Source: an uncultured bacterium
GTDB lineage: Bacteria > Patescibacteriota > Minisyncoccia > Phycocordibacterales > PALSA-1337
NCBI GenBank assembly: GCA_903839725.1
Contig: CAIMDG010000001.1
Location: 299,315-358,670, forward strand
Direction: 5' to 3'
DNA length: 59,356 nt
This document shows positions 17,198-24,742 of the stretch, in pieces. The first letter of the stretch is position 1, and each line of letters starts with the position of its first letter. The position numbers and the translations under genes are program-made. The notes below the pieces were generated by a model, which saw only the letters and a program-made list of their open reading frames with translations, had not been told where the DNA came from and ran no database searches.

Positions 17198-17219
17198 AAA
17201 ACAATATGTGTAAGTTCAA

Positions 17220-17576
17220 AGTTCACCGCCAGATATGACCTTATCAAAATCACACATTCGATGCAATCGAATAGCCTTGTTGCCAAAATTATTTAGTAGA
17301 GTAGTATTTGGAACAGAGCCACTTCCCCTATGCGAAACATGCGTGCACACGTGAACACTAGGCTCTTATGTGCACTTACCAACCTCCGATGGTCTGTATG
17401 AATAACCATTACATTCAGGCCGGAATAGGTCTCATCGCAGCCGTTGACCGATTGGTGAACAGAGGTGCCGTAATTAGGAGATAAGGTGCCTTGAGTATAC
17501 TACCTTGGGAGAAGTCCTGGTTTTATGCATTACAAAACAAACCCTGTCGCGGGAAGCGGCGGGTTTTTTATTTTTG
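17220..17576 (+). ncRNA. Unassigned structured RNA 2
   Basis: This ORF-free 350-nt gap ends with a strong plus-strand terminator although no plus-strand gene lies upstream. Visible helices include ATTCGAT-GCA-ATCGAAT (about 17257-17273), AGAGCC...GGCTCT (about 17315-17366) and ACCAA...GGTC with GACC...TTGGT (about 17378-17457). The direct repeat GGTGCC occurs twice near 17465-17490. No match to 6S, SRP, RNase P or tmRNA signatures was recognised. It could also be a regulatory leader, but the parB gene beyond it is on the other strand. Confidence 0.5.
17540..17576 (+). terminator. Intrinsic terminator of RNA 2
   Basis: AACCC(T)GTCGC-GGGAA-GCGGCGGGTT stem followed by TTTTATTTTT on the plus strand, just before the parB stop. 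Confidence 0.85.
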
Positions 17577-17580
17577 TAAA

Positions 17581-18597
17581 TTAGATACTAAAATTCTTCA
17601 ACGAATACAAATCTTCATTTTCCTCCTTTTTAATTTCAGCAGTACCCCGATCATCAATGGCTTCTGCTGTGTCATTCCGGCGCAGGCCGGAATCCAGAGT
17701 CACTGACGTTGTATTTTGTTCGTGATTCTGGACCCCGTCCTTCGACGGGGTGACATCCCCATTCTTACTAGCATGAATTTTCTCCAACAACATTCTCAAA
17801 TCATCCGGACTAAAGAAATCAATGGTAACTGTTCCCCCTTCTTTATTCTTTTCGATGCGCACACGTGTACCCAAAGACTCAGTGAAATTGCGTTCCATTT
17901 CCATAATAGCCGGATCCAAATATTTGCCTTTGTTACGGATGCGCTCAGTAGCAACGCGGCGAGACATAGACTCTGCTTCACGCACGGTGAGTTTCTTGGT
18001 GATGATTTCCTTGAAGAGAACAATTTGCTCTTCAGGTCTGTCGGTCAACATGAGAAGTGGTCGTGTATGACCTTCAGAGATCTTACCTTCTTCGAGAGCA
18101 GTGATCATCTCATCAGGTAATGCAAGAATACGCATTGAGTTTGAAACGTATTCACGACTCTTGCCAACCTTATCGGCAATCTGAGCTTGTTTGAGATTGA
18201 ACTCTTTTGCTAGACGTTCGAATGAACGTGCGCGATCAACAGGATTCAAATCTTCACGCTGGAGGTTTTCAATGATAGCCATCTCAAGCTTGAGTTGAGG
18301 ATTTTCTTCGCCACTGCGAATAAGTACCGGTACCTGAGATAGTCCCGCAAGCTTCGAGGCACGCAAACGACGCTCACCAGAGATGAGTTCGTATTCAACA
18401 TTCATGCCACCATCTTCACGGTAGACTTCTTTACGTGTAACTACGAGTGGTTGGAGCACACCATACATGCGGATAGACTCTGAAAGATCTTTCAAACGAG
18501 CTTGATCAAATTCACGGCGAGGCTGATAGGGGTTCGGAACTACCTTTTCGAGTTCGATCCAAAAGATAGCGTTATTCTCATATGATAATGGGTTCAT
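17581..18597 (-). CDS. parB: ParB/Spo0J chromosome-partitioning protein with repeat insertion near the C-terminus
   Basis: This 338-residue protein has the ParB N-terminal CTPase domain: VVPNPYQPRREFD (about 15-27), GVLQPLVV, and SGERRLRASKLAG (about 72-84, the GERRxRA box II). A helix-turn-helix follows (IADKVGKSREYVSNSMRIL, about 138-156). Near the C-terminus, about residues 282-309 are encoded by an 84-bp (28-codon) palindromic repeat giving SVTLDSGLRRNDTA; it adds no known domain. ParB binds parS centromere sites; no parA or clear parS was seen here. The final helix may still allow dimerisation. Confidence 0.9.
   Translation of the reverse strand: MNPLSYENNAIFWIELEKVVPNPYQPRREFDQARLKDLSESIRMYGVLQPLVVTRKEVYREDGGMNVEYELISGERRLRASKLAGLSQVPVLIRSGEENPQLKLEMAIIENLQREDLNPVDRARSFERLAKEFNLKQAQIADKVGKSREYVSNSMRILALPDEMITALEEGKISEGHTRPLLMLTDRPEEQIVLFKEIITKKLTVREAESMSRRVATERIRNKGKYLDPAIMEMERNFTESLGTRVRIEKNKEGGTVTIDFFSPDDLRMLLEKIHASKNGDVTPSKDGVQNHEQNTTSVTLDSGLRRNDTAEAIDDRGTAEIKKEENEDLYSLKNFSI
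17671..17754. repeat. Interspersed palindromic repeat (GTCATNCCGG family) inside parB
   Basis: GTCATTCCGGCGCAGGCCGG at the left and CCCCGTCCTTCGACGGGG plus TGAC at the right; each arm is itself a hairpin. Family members lie at 40100-40184 and 54323-54443, with a solo arm at 28592-28615. The length of 84 bp keeps the parB reading frame. Confidence 0.85.
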
Positions 18598-18657
18598 AGC
18601 TACAATTATAATACGAGATTGATTTTAACCAAAATTCTAGTACACTAGTGTCTAGTT

Positions 18658-18739
18658 GCCGGGATGGCGGAATTGGTAGACGCACACGACTCAAAATCGT
18701 GCGGAGTAATCCATGGGAGTTCGATTCTCCCTCCCGGCA
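18658..18739 (+). tRNA. tRNA-Leu(CAA)
   Basis: The acceptor stem is GCCGGGA/TCCCGGC, the anticodon loop is CTCAAAA with anticodon CAA, there is a long variable arm (type II), and the T-loop is TTCGATT. CCA is not encoded. A composite element carrying an inverted copy of its 3' end follows. Confidence 0.95.
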
Positions 18740-18770
18740 CAACAAAAGCTAGCTTGTCACTGAACTCTAA

Positions 18771-18893
18771 GCCGGGAAGCGACTCGCCTGCGCGAGTCGC
18801 GTGGGAGAATCGAAAAGGCTGAGTATATGGCGCGGAGCGAAGCGAGCACCATACGAAGCCTGTACTGGTCATGTAAGGACCGATTCTTTTTTG
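18771..18893 (+). repeat. tRNA-trailer element of tRNA-Leu(CAA)
   Basis: Order: inverted acceptor strand GCCGGGA (18771-18777); 25-nt hairpin AGCGACTCGC-CTGC-GCGAGTCGCGT (18778-18802); inverted T-arm GGGAGAATCGAA (18803-18814); core with TATGG...CCATA hairpin; direct T-arm fragment CGATTCT (18881-18887) running into TTTTTT. The inverted T-arm and the last CGATTCT can pair, giving a terminator-like end. The 25-nt hairpin sits exactly at the acceptor/T-stem junction. The same order occurs after tRNA-Tyr. Confidence 0.8.
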
Positions 18894-18925
18894 TTGAGAA
18901 AATTATCCGGGACCGATTCACCGCC

Positions 18926-18956
18926 AAAATTAAAACCGCCCATTGAGGACGGTTTG
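18926..18956 (-). terminator. Terminator downstream of the 158-aa hypothetical gene
   Basis: On the minus strand AACCGTCC-TCAAT-GGGCGGTT is followed by TTAATTTT. Confidence 0.65.
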
Positions 18957-18974
18957 AACTAACGAATATTTCGA

Positions 18975-19451
18975 CTACTCAGCGCGAGTTACGCGAAACA
19001 ATTTTCGGTATTTCTGAATCCGAAATGATACGGTCGCCGTGCGATCTACGACGAATTCCGCAAACGTGGGATATACACGGGCATAGGAAAGAATTTCCTG
19101 GAGCGAAATAACCCGGAGCGTGGCCACAGAAAATTCACCACGTTTTGTCTGATATATCTCCACAACTTTCTGCAACATATGCTGCGGCGTAAACAAAACA
19201 ATTTCTTGATTAGTGCTACCTTTAGGCATCAATCGACGCCACTCGAACAGCACATATTCAGACGAACGAACCGAAGAAGGAAAACGGATGCCTGCATGAT
19301 CCTTGGAAAGATATTCGAATAAACTTTCGTGATCTGCAGCGTAATTAAGCGCCACCTGTCCTTGTCGAAACAGGCACTGATGAATGTGAGTAAGTGCGGC
19401 TTTAACAACTGCGTCAGGACTCAAAGGACTGCTCTTGGTAATAGGTTTCAT
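18975..19451 (-). CDS. Hypothetical protein
   Basis: I do not recognise this 158-residue soluble protein. The ATG at 19451 (MKPITK) is preferred over an upstream TTG. It is mixed alpha/beta with a basic C-terminal end (FRIQKYRKLFRVTRAE) and no membrane segment or cysteine cluster. It stands alone, with its own terminator, and diverges from miaA. A nucleic-acid-binding role is possible because of the basic tail but is not supported by any motif. Confidence 0.6.
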   Translation of the reverse strand: MKPITKSSPLSPDAVVKAALTHIHQCLFRQGQVALNYAADHESLFEYLSKDHAGIRFPSSVRSSEYVLFEWRRLMPKGSTNQEIVLFTPQHMLQKVVEIYQTKRGEFSVATLRVISLQEILSYARVYPTFAEFVVDRTATVSFRIQKYRKLFRVTRAE

Positions 19452-19531
19452 AATATAGTGATCTGCAAACAAAATACCCCAAAACTTCCATTTTGTACAG
19501 GGTCTATGCTAGTATGCCCATACTGAAGGCC

Positions 19532-20458
19532 ATGAATACAAAAACTCCCCTACCGAAAATTCTCATCGTATGCGGCCCTACTGCTGTCGGTAAAAGTGAC
19601 TTGGCCGTTGAACTTGCCCTCACATTCAACGGAGAAATCGTCTCCGCTGATTCTCGCCAAGTGTATATCGGCTTGAATATTGGAACAGGCAAAATCACTT
19701 TGCCTGAAATGAAAGGCGTACCTCATCATCTCATCGACATCACTGACCCTAAAAAACGATTCTCAGTAGCTGAATATGTTACGCAGGCCGAAGTTGTCAT
19801 TCAAGATATGTTGAAGCGTGGCAAACTACCGATCATCTGCGGTGGTACTGGTTTTTATATTCAAGCACTTGTTGATGGTGCACTTTTTCCTGAAGTTCCA
19901 CCGAATGAAACATTGCGTGAAGAATTAGAAAGTCTCACTCTCCAAGAATTAACAAAGAGGCTCAAGCAACTCGATCCAAAACGAATCAAAACATTCAATG
20001 CAGATGACAGTAAGAATCCCCGCCGACTCATTCGCGCTATCGAGATCGCTACACAACTTGGCAGTGCTCCGAGTCTCTCCGAACTTTCAGTTGAACCAAC
20101 ATATAATCCATTTTTTATTGGACTGAATGTAGATACTGATACCATCAAAGAAAAAATCCACACTCGCCTTCTCAAACGTCTTGATGCAGGAATGATACAA
20201 GAAGTAGAACAACTTCATGCACAAGATCTCAGTTATGAACGTATGGACGAACTTGGTCTTGAATATAGATATGTAGCACGACTGTTGCAAAAGCAACTAA
20301 CTATGGAAGAAATGATAGTACGTCTCAATATGGAAATTTGGCATTATGCAAAACGACAGATGACGTGGTTCAAAAGGAATAAAAGAATACAGTGGTTTGC
20401 ACCGACTGATACGGAAAAAATTATTGAAAAGGCAGGATCATTTCTCTCAAAAAACTAA
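19532..20458 (+). CDS. miaA: tRNA dimethylallyltransferase
   Basis: The ATG at 19532 gives 308 residues and puts the P-loop CGPTAVGKSDLA near residue 14, the normal place. ADSRQVYIGLNIGTGK (about 40-55) is the DSRQxY tRNA/substrate loop, and GGTGFYIQAL and the C-terminal RLNMEIWHYAKRQMTWFKR region are MiaA hallmarks. The enzyme adds a dimethylallyl group to A37 of tRNAs that read codons beginning with U; tRNA-Leu(CAA), Tyr and Trp in this window are all expected substrates. ATG codons at 19493 and 19514 are alternative starts. Confidence 0.95.
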   Translation: MNTKTPLPKILIVCGPTAVGKSDLAVELALTFNGEIVSADSRQVYIGLNIGTGKITLPEMKGVPHHLIDITDPKKRFSVAEYVTQAEVVIQDMLKRGKLPIICGGTGFYIQALVDGALFPEVPPNETLREELESLTLQELTKRLKQLDPKRIKTFNADDSKNPRRLIRAIEIATQLGSAPSLSELSVEPTYNPFFIGLNVDTDTIKEKIHTRLLKRLDAGMIQEVEQLHAQDLSYERMDELGLEYRYVARLLQKQLTMEEMIVRLNMEIWHYAKRQMTWFKRNKRIQWFAPTDTEKIIEKAGSFLSKN

Positions 20459-20463
20459 TAATA

Positions 20464-20494
20464 TAAAAAGGCAACCCGTTCCAATGGAACGGGT
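20464..20494 (-). terminator. Terminator of the 90-aa hypothetical gene
   Basis: ACCCGTTCC and GGAACGGGT form a 9-bp stem with a 3-nt loop; on the minus strand it is followed by TGCCTTTTTAT. In the plus direction (after miaA) there is no T-run. Confidence 0.75.
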
Positions 20495-20515
20495 GTTGAG
20501 TTTGCGTAGTTGCGC

Positions 20516-20788
20516 TTAGGCAACTTGGGCGGCGACGGCGAATCGAGGTGGAAAATCCAACTCTTCGAGACGGGCTTCATTGGCCCACTCGACAAATTCA
20601 CTGGCTCGCTCCGGACTGTGGCAGATAGTCACCGACTGTCCGGAGTTCGTAAGAACATGGCATTCTTGCCCAGGCTTTGTTCCTACGGACCAAGGAAACG
20701 ACTGAGTGATGCCGAACATCAAACGGTCGATGTAATTTCCGAACACACCCGTAGGTGCTTCGAACTTTTTCGCATGTGTAATGTGCAT
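20516..20788 (-). CDS. Small hypothetical protein, leaderless
   Basis: This 90-residue protein (MHITHAKKFEAP...) matches no family I recognise. Its reality is supported by a good promoter on the minus strand, the ATG positioned 8 nt after the -10 box, and a clean intrinsic terminator just after its stop. The sequence SGQSVTICHSPERASEFVEWANEA suggests a compact alpha/beta fold. A plus-strand ORF in the same place has no such signals. Confidence 0.6.
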   Translation of the reverse strand: MHITHAKKFEAPTGVFGNYIDRLMFGITQSFPWSVGTKPGQECHVLTNSGQSVTICHSPERASEFVEWANEARLEELDFPPRFAVAAQVA

Positions 20789-20796
20789 ATGGCAGT

Positions 20797-20825
20797 ATTA
20801 TAGCACATATATGCATAAAAAGCAA
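20797..20825 (-). promoter_or_regulatory. Promoter of the 90-aa gene (leaderless)
   Basis: On the minus strand TTGCTT (20825-20820), 17-nt spacer and TATAAT (20802-20797), with the ATG 8 nt later. Confidence 0.7.
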
Positions 20826-20864
20826 TATCTACTATAACCATGTAAAATATGGTTTATAAAGTAA

Positions 20865-20892
20865 TACCCCGTCGCTCGGAAGCGACGGGGTA
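20865..20892 (-). terminator. Stem-loop after the dehydroquinase gene
   Basis: TACCCCGTCGCT-TCCG-AGCGACGGGGTA, a 12-bp perfect stem; followed on the minus strand by TTACTTTAT, a weak T tract. Confidence 0.6.
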
Positions 20893-20910
20893 ATAACGAG
20901 GTGCGAATTT

Positions 20911-21627
20911 TCAGCGACGGGCTAGCTTGAGAATGTCCCGAATTTCAGAGACATGCCACTGCCCTTCTACGACGGCGCCACCGAGGTGACCATATACCAA
21001 CGGTGAGCCGCTCATACCAGCAAGAATACGGGAAACCTTGCCAAATTCTTTTCCAACAGCCATCGGTGCAATCTTCATCGGAAAATACTTTTTCTCAAGA
21101 CGATCGACACACATCATGAATTGATAGAATTGTGCCTGACTGTCTGGAAGTAAAACGGTCTTGAAGACATCGCCGCCGACTTGATGACAAATCTTTGCGG
21201 CCTGTTCAGTAAGTTCCGGAGACCATAAACCTTTTTTAAGCACATGTTGAGACATGATAACTCCAATACCCAATCTCTGGGCACGACGAATTATTCCCAG
21301 TAAATCCGTAACTGACGCTGTTTCCACGTCAACGAACGTTGCGAGACGCATATATTGTCCATACAATGCGGCACGACGACTAACACTCCATTCAAGTTCC
21401 CTCCCATCTTCTCGTGGATCGCGAACGGTAAGAATAATCGGTTTGTGAAGGGACTTCAATCTCGGCTCAATACTGGTGCTCTGATAATGATCGACACGCC
21501 ATTCATAGAAATCAGCGAATTGCGAATTGAGGCGTGAATACATCATGGCCGTTTTAATATTTTGCCACGAGGCAATAACTCCGACGATATTGGTTTCACT
21601 AATCAAGTGTTGTATGTGAGGATTCAT
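20911..21627 (-). CDS. aroD: Type I 3-dehydroquinate dehydratase-like protein
   Basis: This 238-residue protein shows the type I dehydroquinase pattern: FYEWRVDHYQ (EWRxD), PIILTVRDPREDGRE (TVRxxxEGG), VIMSQHVLKKG (catalytic His position), GGDVFKTVLLP (Schiff-base Lys) and PMAVGKEFGKVSRILAGMSGSPLVYG (core GxxSRI...GS). The key Lys and His are present, so activity in the shikimate pathway is likely. No other shikimate gene lies nearby, and the substitution of the YGH...GQW end region suggests divergence. It is flanked by its own terminator. Confidence 0.75.
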   Translation of the reverse strand: MNPHIQHLISETNIVGVIASWQNIKTAMMYSRLNSQFADFYEWRVDHYQSTSIEPRLKSLHKPIILTVRDPREDGRELEWSVSRRAALYGQYMRLATFVDVETASVTDLLGIIRRAQRLGIGVIMSQHVLKKGLWSPELTEQAAKICHQVGGDVFKTVLLPDSQAQFYQFMMCVDRLEKKYFPMKIAPMAVGKEFGKVSRILAGMSGSPLVYGHLGGAVVEGQWHVSEIRDILKLARR

Positions 21628-21688
21628 AGGCTATTTCAATTGTTCTGTTTCTATGAAACCATATAGCAAATATTTTGTACAGATGTAT

Positions 21689-21716
21689 ACAAAAAAGCTG
21701 AGCACAGCTGCCCAGC
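21689..21716 (-). terminator. Terminator of the kinase-like gene
   Basis: AGCTGGGCA-GCTG-TGCTCAGCT stem (with one G-T pair) followed by TTTTTTG on the minus strand. Confidence 0.8.
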
Positions 21717-21741
21717 TTCGATTCAAACCGATGAATAATTG

Positions 21742-22239
21742 TTACTTCGAAAACAAAAATGTTTCTTCGAGTGCTCGACGTGTTTTAGCGTCACCGAAGT
21801 CGATAAGAACGACACAACCGTCGATGTAGGCGTATTGGTGTTCCATATTGCTTCGAAAATCTCGACGTAATCTTTCCGGAACGGCAGAGAATGGATCCTC
21901 GCGTCGGAGCTCTTCCAAAGTAACTGGATGACCTGCTGCTTGCCAAATGATTCCACACTTCAGAGATTGTTTGAAGATCTCTCCGACACGCCAATCTCTC
22001 GTCTGTTGCCAATATTCGTATTCGTTACGATTAGCCACTAAGCCGATTGAAATATAATTCCAAAGACATTGCGGAAACGAACCATAACGCTCACGGAATT
22101 TGGCATGCTTCCTTTGTGCTTGAAATGGCAATACGATCAATCTTCCCAATAGGCGCAAAATTCTGAAACGAGCTATTTTAATAGCTGAATGCTTGGTCAA
22201 AATGACAATTCGAGTTCCACCAGACAAAATAAGTCTCAT
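21742..22239 (-). CDS. Small protein-kinase-fold-like protein
   Basis: The ATG at 22239 is chosen because AGAGGAT sits 6 nt before it; 165 residues result. SAIKIARF resembles the beta-3 VAIK lysine, NRNEYEYWQQ the helix-C Glu, and the C-terminal HQYAYIDGCVVLIDFGDAK resembles the HxxN...DFG metal-binding end of small atypical kinases and aminoglycoside-phosphotransferase relatives. The catalytic Asp-His is not clearly present, so it could be a pseudokinase. It stands alone with its own terminator. The call is tentative. Confidence 0.4.
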   Translation of the reverse strand: MRLILSGGTRIVILTKHSAIKIARFRILRLLGRLIVLPFQAQRKHAKFRERYGSFPQCLWNYISIGLVANRNEYEYWQQTRDWRVGEIFKQSLKCGIIWQAAGHPVTLEELRREDPFSAVPERLRRDFRSNMEHQYAYIDGCVVLIDFGDAKTRRALEETFLFSK

Positions 22240-22309
22240 AGATATCCTCTTTGGTTTTTTGTTCTGGAGCACATACTGCCACAAATAAACTCATATTTCA
22301 AATACCCGC

Positions 22310-22327
22310 CAAGGCCTACCCTTGTCG
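22310..22327. repeat. CAAGG-CCTAC-CCTTG repeat (copy 2)
   Basis: Same short palindrome as at 8053-8071, in the gap between the kinase-like gene and rarA. Confidence 0.7.
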
Positions 22328-22347
22328 AGGTCAGACCTTGTTCAATC

Positions 22348-23490
22348 CTATTTCTTCTTTATATATTTCTTACCTTTCAACTTTTCTGGCAAATAGCTGT
22401 CTGTATCATACTTCTTGTAATCTTTGCCATATCCAATTTCTTTCATCAACTTTGTCGGAGCATTGCGTATTTTGAGTGGTATAGGAAGATTGCCAGTAGC
22501 TCGCACGTCATTCAAGGCCTCCTGATATCCATCATATGCAGACCGATCTTTTGGGGCTAATGCGAGATATGCTGTACCGTGAGCGAGGTTAATTCCTGCT
22601 TCAGGTAAACCAATTGTTTCCACTGCGCGGAATACTTCATTGGCAACGACGAGAGCCGTCGGTTGTGCCAAACCAATATCTTCTGAAGCAAATATCACCA
22701 TACGTCGTGCAATGAACTTTGGGTCTTCACCACCTTCGATCATGCGGGCTAAATAATATATCGCTGCATCGGCATCACTCGCACGCATACTTTTGATATA
22801 TGCTGATATAGTATCGTAATGTTCCTCACCTTTTTTATCAAAACGAATAAACGTGTGCTCAAACGTACTCTTCAAATTTTTCATTGTTGCAGAACCGTAC
22901 AGTCGCTTACAATTTTCAATCGCTGTAATAGCCATGCGCGCATCGCCGTTCGCCATGTTAGCGAGCCATTCGATCGCATCTTTGGAGACTTTGATCTTTG
23001 TACGTTTGATGATTGCACCGAGCTCCGTTTCATTCAAGCTCTTCAAAATAAAAACTCTGCAACGTGACAAGAGTGCAGGAATAACTTCGAAGCTTGGATT
23101 TTCTGTTGTTGCACCAATGAGCGTCAAACGACCACTCTCTACGTATGGCAAAAGAAAATCTTGTTGCGCTTTGTTGAAGCGATGAATCTCGTCCAAGAAT
23201 AGAACCTTCGGTCGCTTGTCGAGAAGTGTGTCTGGTTCATCGACAATTTTGCGAATGTCGTCTTTACCTGCGGAGACAGCTGAAAGTTCATAGAGTCGAG
23301 CATCGAGTGCCTGAGAATAGATACGAGCCAATGTCGTCTTACCCGTGCCTGGTGGCCCCCAGAGAATGAATGAGAAGAGATGTTTGCCTTCTATAGCGGT
23401 GCGCAATGGTTTCCCTGCTCCAACCAAAGATTCCTGACCGACAAAGTCTTTGAGAGTTGTAGGTCTTATTTTATTTGCTAGTGGTTCCAT
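22348..23490 (-). CDS. rarA: Replication-associated recombination protein A (AAA+ ATPase)
   Basis: The ATG at 23490 (MEPLANK) gives 380 residues, the normal RarA/MgsA length. [12 protein letters not shown] leads to Walker A GPPGTGKT (about 45-52), Walker [12 protein letters not shown] (about 91-101) and sensor 1 [12 protein letters not shown]. The C-terminal half has the MgsA tetramerisation region ([10 protein letters not shown], and the [15 protein letters not shown] stretch). It acts at stalled replication forks. The C-terminus ends in a lysine-rich tail. It starts 7 nt after the phosphatase gene's stop, so both are probably one transcript. Confidence 0.95.
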   Translation of the reverse strand: MEPLANKIRPTTLKDFVGQESLVGAGKPLRTAIEGKHLFSFILWGPPGTGKTTLARIYSQALDARLYELSAVSAGKDDIRKIVDEPDTLLDKRPKVLFLDEIHRFNKAQQDFLLPYVESGRLTLIGATTENPSFEVIPALLSRCRVFILKSLNETELGAIIKRTKIKVSKDAIEWLANMANGDARMAITAIENCKRLYGSATMKNLKSTFEHTFIRFDKKGEEHYDTISAYIKSMRASDADAAIYYLARMIEGGEDPKFIARRMVIFASEDIGLAQPTALVVANEVFRAVETIGLPEAGINLAHGTAYLALAPKDRSAYDGYQEALNDVRATGNLPIPLKIRNAPTKLMKEIGYGKDYKKYDTDSYLPEKLKGKKYIKKK

Positions 23491-23497
23491 TAAATTC

Positions 23498-24028
23498 CTA
23501 TATCTTATACCCCCACCCCGGTTGCCACTTAAAATGTGTCGCAACCAGCGTTTCCAAAGGAACCCCATTGATCACATGCTCAATACCATACTGCGTCGCA
23601 CGATGACCGATCACCATGACCCTTTTTCCTTCATAGTTCTTTTTCAATTCATCCAAGAATGACTTCATTCGTGCCGTCGTCTGGACATAACTTTCACCAT
23701 TCGGGAAATGCTCATTGATACGCAATGGCTTCTGATCGTCAACAACTGCTGATGGGCTCTGAGTAAAATCGCCATAATTACATTCACGGAGTCGAGCGTC
23801 TTTTATTATTGGAAACTTGTCACCAAATGCAATATCAGCACTCATATATGCTCGCTGAAGATCTGAACAGAAAATTGCATCGAAGTGATCATTCTTGTAA
23901 CGTTCACCAATTTCTTTGGATTGCTTCACACCAAGTGGTGAAAGTGCGACATCATTCCAGCCAGACGAAAGATGAGCTTCATTATCGAAAGTAGTTCCGT
24001 GAGCTTCAAAAATAAGGGTGATGGACAT
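23498..24028 (-). CDS. Histidine phosphatase superfamily protein with altered RHG motif
   Basis: This 176-residue protein has the phosphoglycerate-mutase-like fold: EAHGTTFDN near residue 8 takes the place of RHGET..N, SDLQRAYMSA (about 55-64) contains the second arginine, LRECNYGDF follows, and VIGHRATQYG (about 140-149) holds the second catalytic His. The first Arg of RHG is Ala here, which normally helps bind phosphate, so activity may be reduced or the substrate unusual. It is the first gene of a unit with rarA. Confidence 0.8.
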   Translation of the reverse strand: MSITLIFEAHGTTFDNEAHLSSGWNDVALSPLGVKQSKEIGERYKNDHFDAIFCSDLQRAYMSADIAFGDKFPIIKDARLRECNYGDFTQSPSAVVDDQKPLRINEHFPNGESYVQTTARMKSFLDELKKNYEGKRVMVIGHRATQYGIEHVINGVPLETLVATHFKWQPGWGYKI

Positions 24029-24063
24029 ACTTTAATCGTACTCTTCTTGTACTATTTGTCTAT

Positions 24064-24091
24064 TTGACAAAATTTTAAAGTACGCTACCAT
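24064..24091 (+). promoter_or_regulatory. Promoter of the hisI leader
   Basis: TTGACA (24064-24069), 16-nt spacer, TACCAT (24086-24091). Predicted transcription start is about 24098, four nt before the ATG of the leader peptide. Confidence 0.65.
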
Positions 24092-24101
24092 TTAATTCAC
24101 A

Positions 24102-24176
24102 ATGAATACACGATTCATGATAAACAATAAGCATCATACGGCTCATATTTCCAGAGCTGGTCTTTGCTATTGTTAA
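24102..24176 (+). CDS. Candidate histidine-rich leader peptide (24 aa)
   Basis: This ORF is too short for usual ORF calling. It begins at the predicted 5' end of the transcript and reads MNTRFMINNKHHTAHISRAG LCYC in two parts. It has three His codons within five (CAT CAT ACG GCT CAT, 24132-24146). A strong terminator lies 25 nt after its stop and hisI after that. AGAGCT (24153-24158), just past the His codons, can pair with AGCTCT (24204-24209) in the terminator's left arm. This is the arrangement expected of histidine attenuation: stalling at His codons would free AGAGCT to block the terminator. Confidence 0.5.
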   Translation: MNTRFMINNKHHTAHISRAGLCYC

Positions 24177-24200
24177 TTTCTCCATATCACAATATCAACA

Positions 24201-24230
24201 ACGAGCTCTTGAAAGGGCTCGTTTTGTTTT
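24201..24230 (+). terminator. Leader terminator (attenuator) before hisI
   Basis: ACGAGCTCTT-GA-AAGGGCTCGT stem (10 bp with one T-G pair) followed by TTTGTTTT, upstream of the hisI start rather than downstream of a gene. Confidence 0.8.
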
Positions 24231-24275
24231 ACCTACGTACAACAAAAAGTTCATTAACAACCACATAAAAAACCT

Positions 24276-24674
24276 ATGAAAAGAAACGTACTCATGCCGA
24301 ACTTTGCTAAGCGAAACGGCCTTGTGACAATTATTGCACAAGATAAAAACACCCGAGAAATCCTCATGGTTGCCTTCACGGACGAAATAGGCTTTCTTGA
24401 AACAATGGCTACTGGCGAAGCAGTTTATTACTCAACTTCACGCGGTAAACGTTGGAGGAAAGGTGAAGAAAGTGGCAACATTCAAAAAGTAAGCCAGGTT
24501 CTCATCGACTGTGATGGTGATGCTGTCATCTACATGGTTGAGCAGATTGGTGAAGGCGCATGCCACACTAGTAAACGAAGCTGCTTCTACCGTTCCGTGC
24601 TTCGTCCTACAACGAAGATGAAGGGTCGTTTAGAAATACGAGTAATATCTGTCACTCGGAACATTCAGGTGTGA
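24276..24674 (+). CDS. hisI: Phosphoribosyl-AMP cyclohydrolase
   Basis: This 132-residue protein is a complete single-domain HisI, which opens the purine ring of phosphoribosyl-AMP in histidine synthesis. The zinc/magnesium residues are visible: LIDCDGDAVIYMVEQ (CDGDA, about 87-100) and GACHTSKRSCFYR (CHT...SCFYR, about 105-117), and YYSTSRGKRWRKGEESGN is the substrate loop. There is no HisE domain fusion. It is the only his gene in the window and sits behind a candidate attenuator. The ATG at 24294 is a possible alternative start. Confidence 0.95.
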   Translation: MKRNVLMPNFAKRNGLVTIIAQDKNTREILMVAFTDEIGFLETMATGEAVYYSTSRGKRWRKGEESGNIQKVSQVLIDCDGDAVIYMVEQIGEGACHTSKRSCFYRSVLRPTTKMKGRLEIRVISVTRNIQV

Positions 24675-24690
24675 CGGTAAAAATTCACAC

Positions 24691-24720
24691 AATCACTAGG
24701 TGCTTAGGCATCTAGTGATT
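24691..24720. terminator. Stem-loop between hisI and tRNA-Trp
   Basis: AATCACTAG and CTAGTGATT arms with an inner TGC/GCA pairing; it lies between the convergent hisI and tRNA-Trp ends and could serve both. Confidence 0.6.
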
Positions 24721-24742
24721 TCTATATACCTAACTTTTAATG

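Noticed and set aside
20510..20803. Plus-strand 97-codon ORF after miaA
   Set aside because: Promoter and terminator signals are on the minus strand for the overlapping 90-aa ORF.
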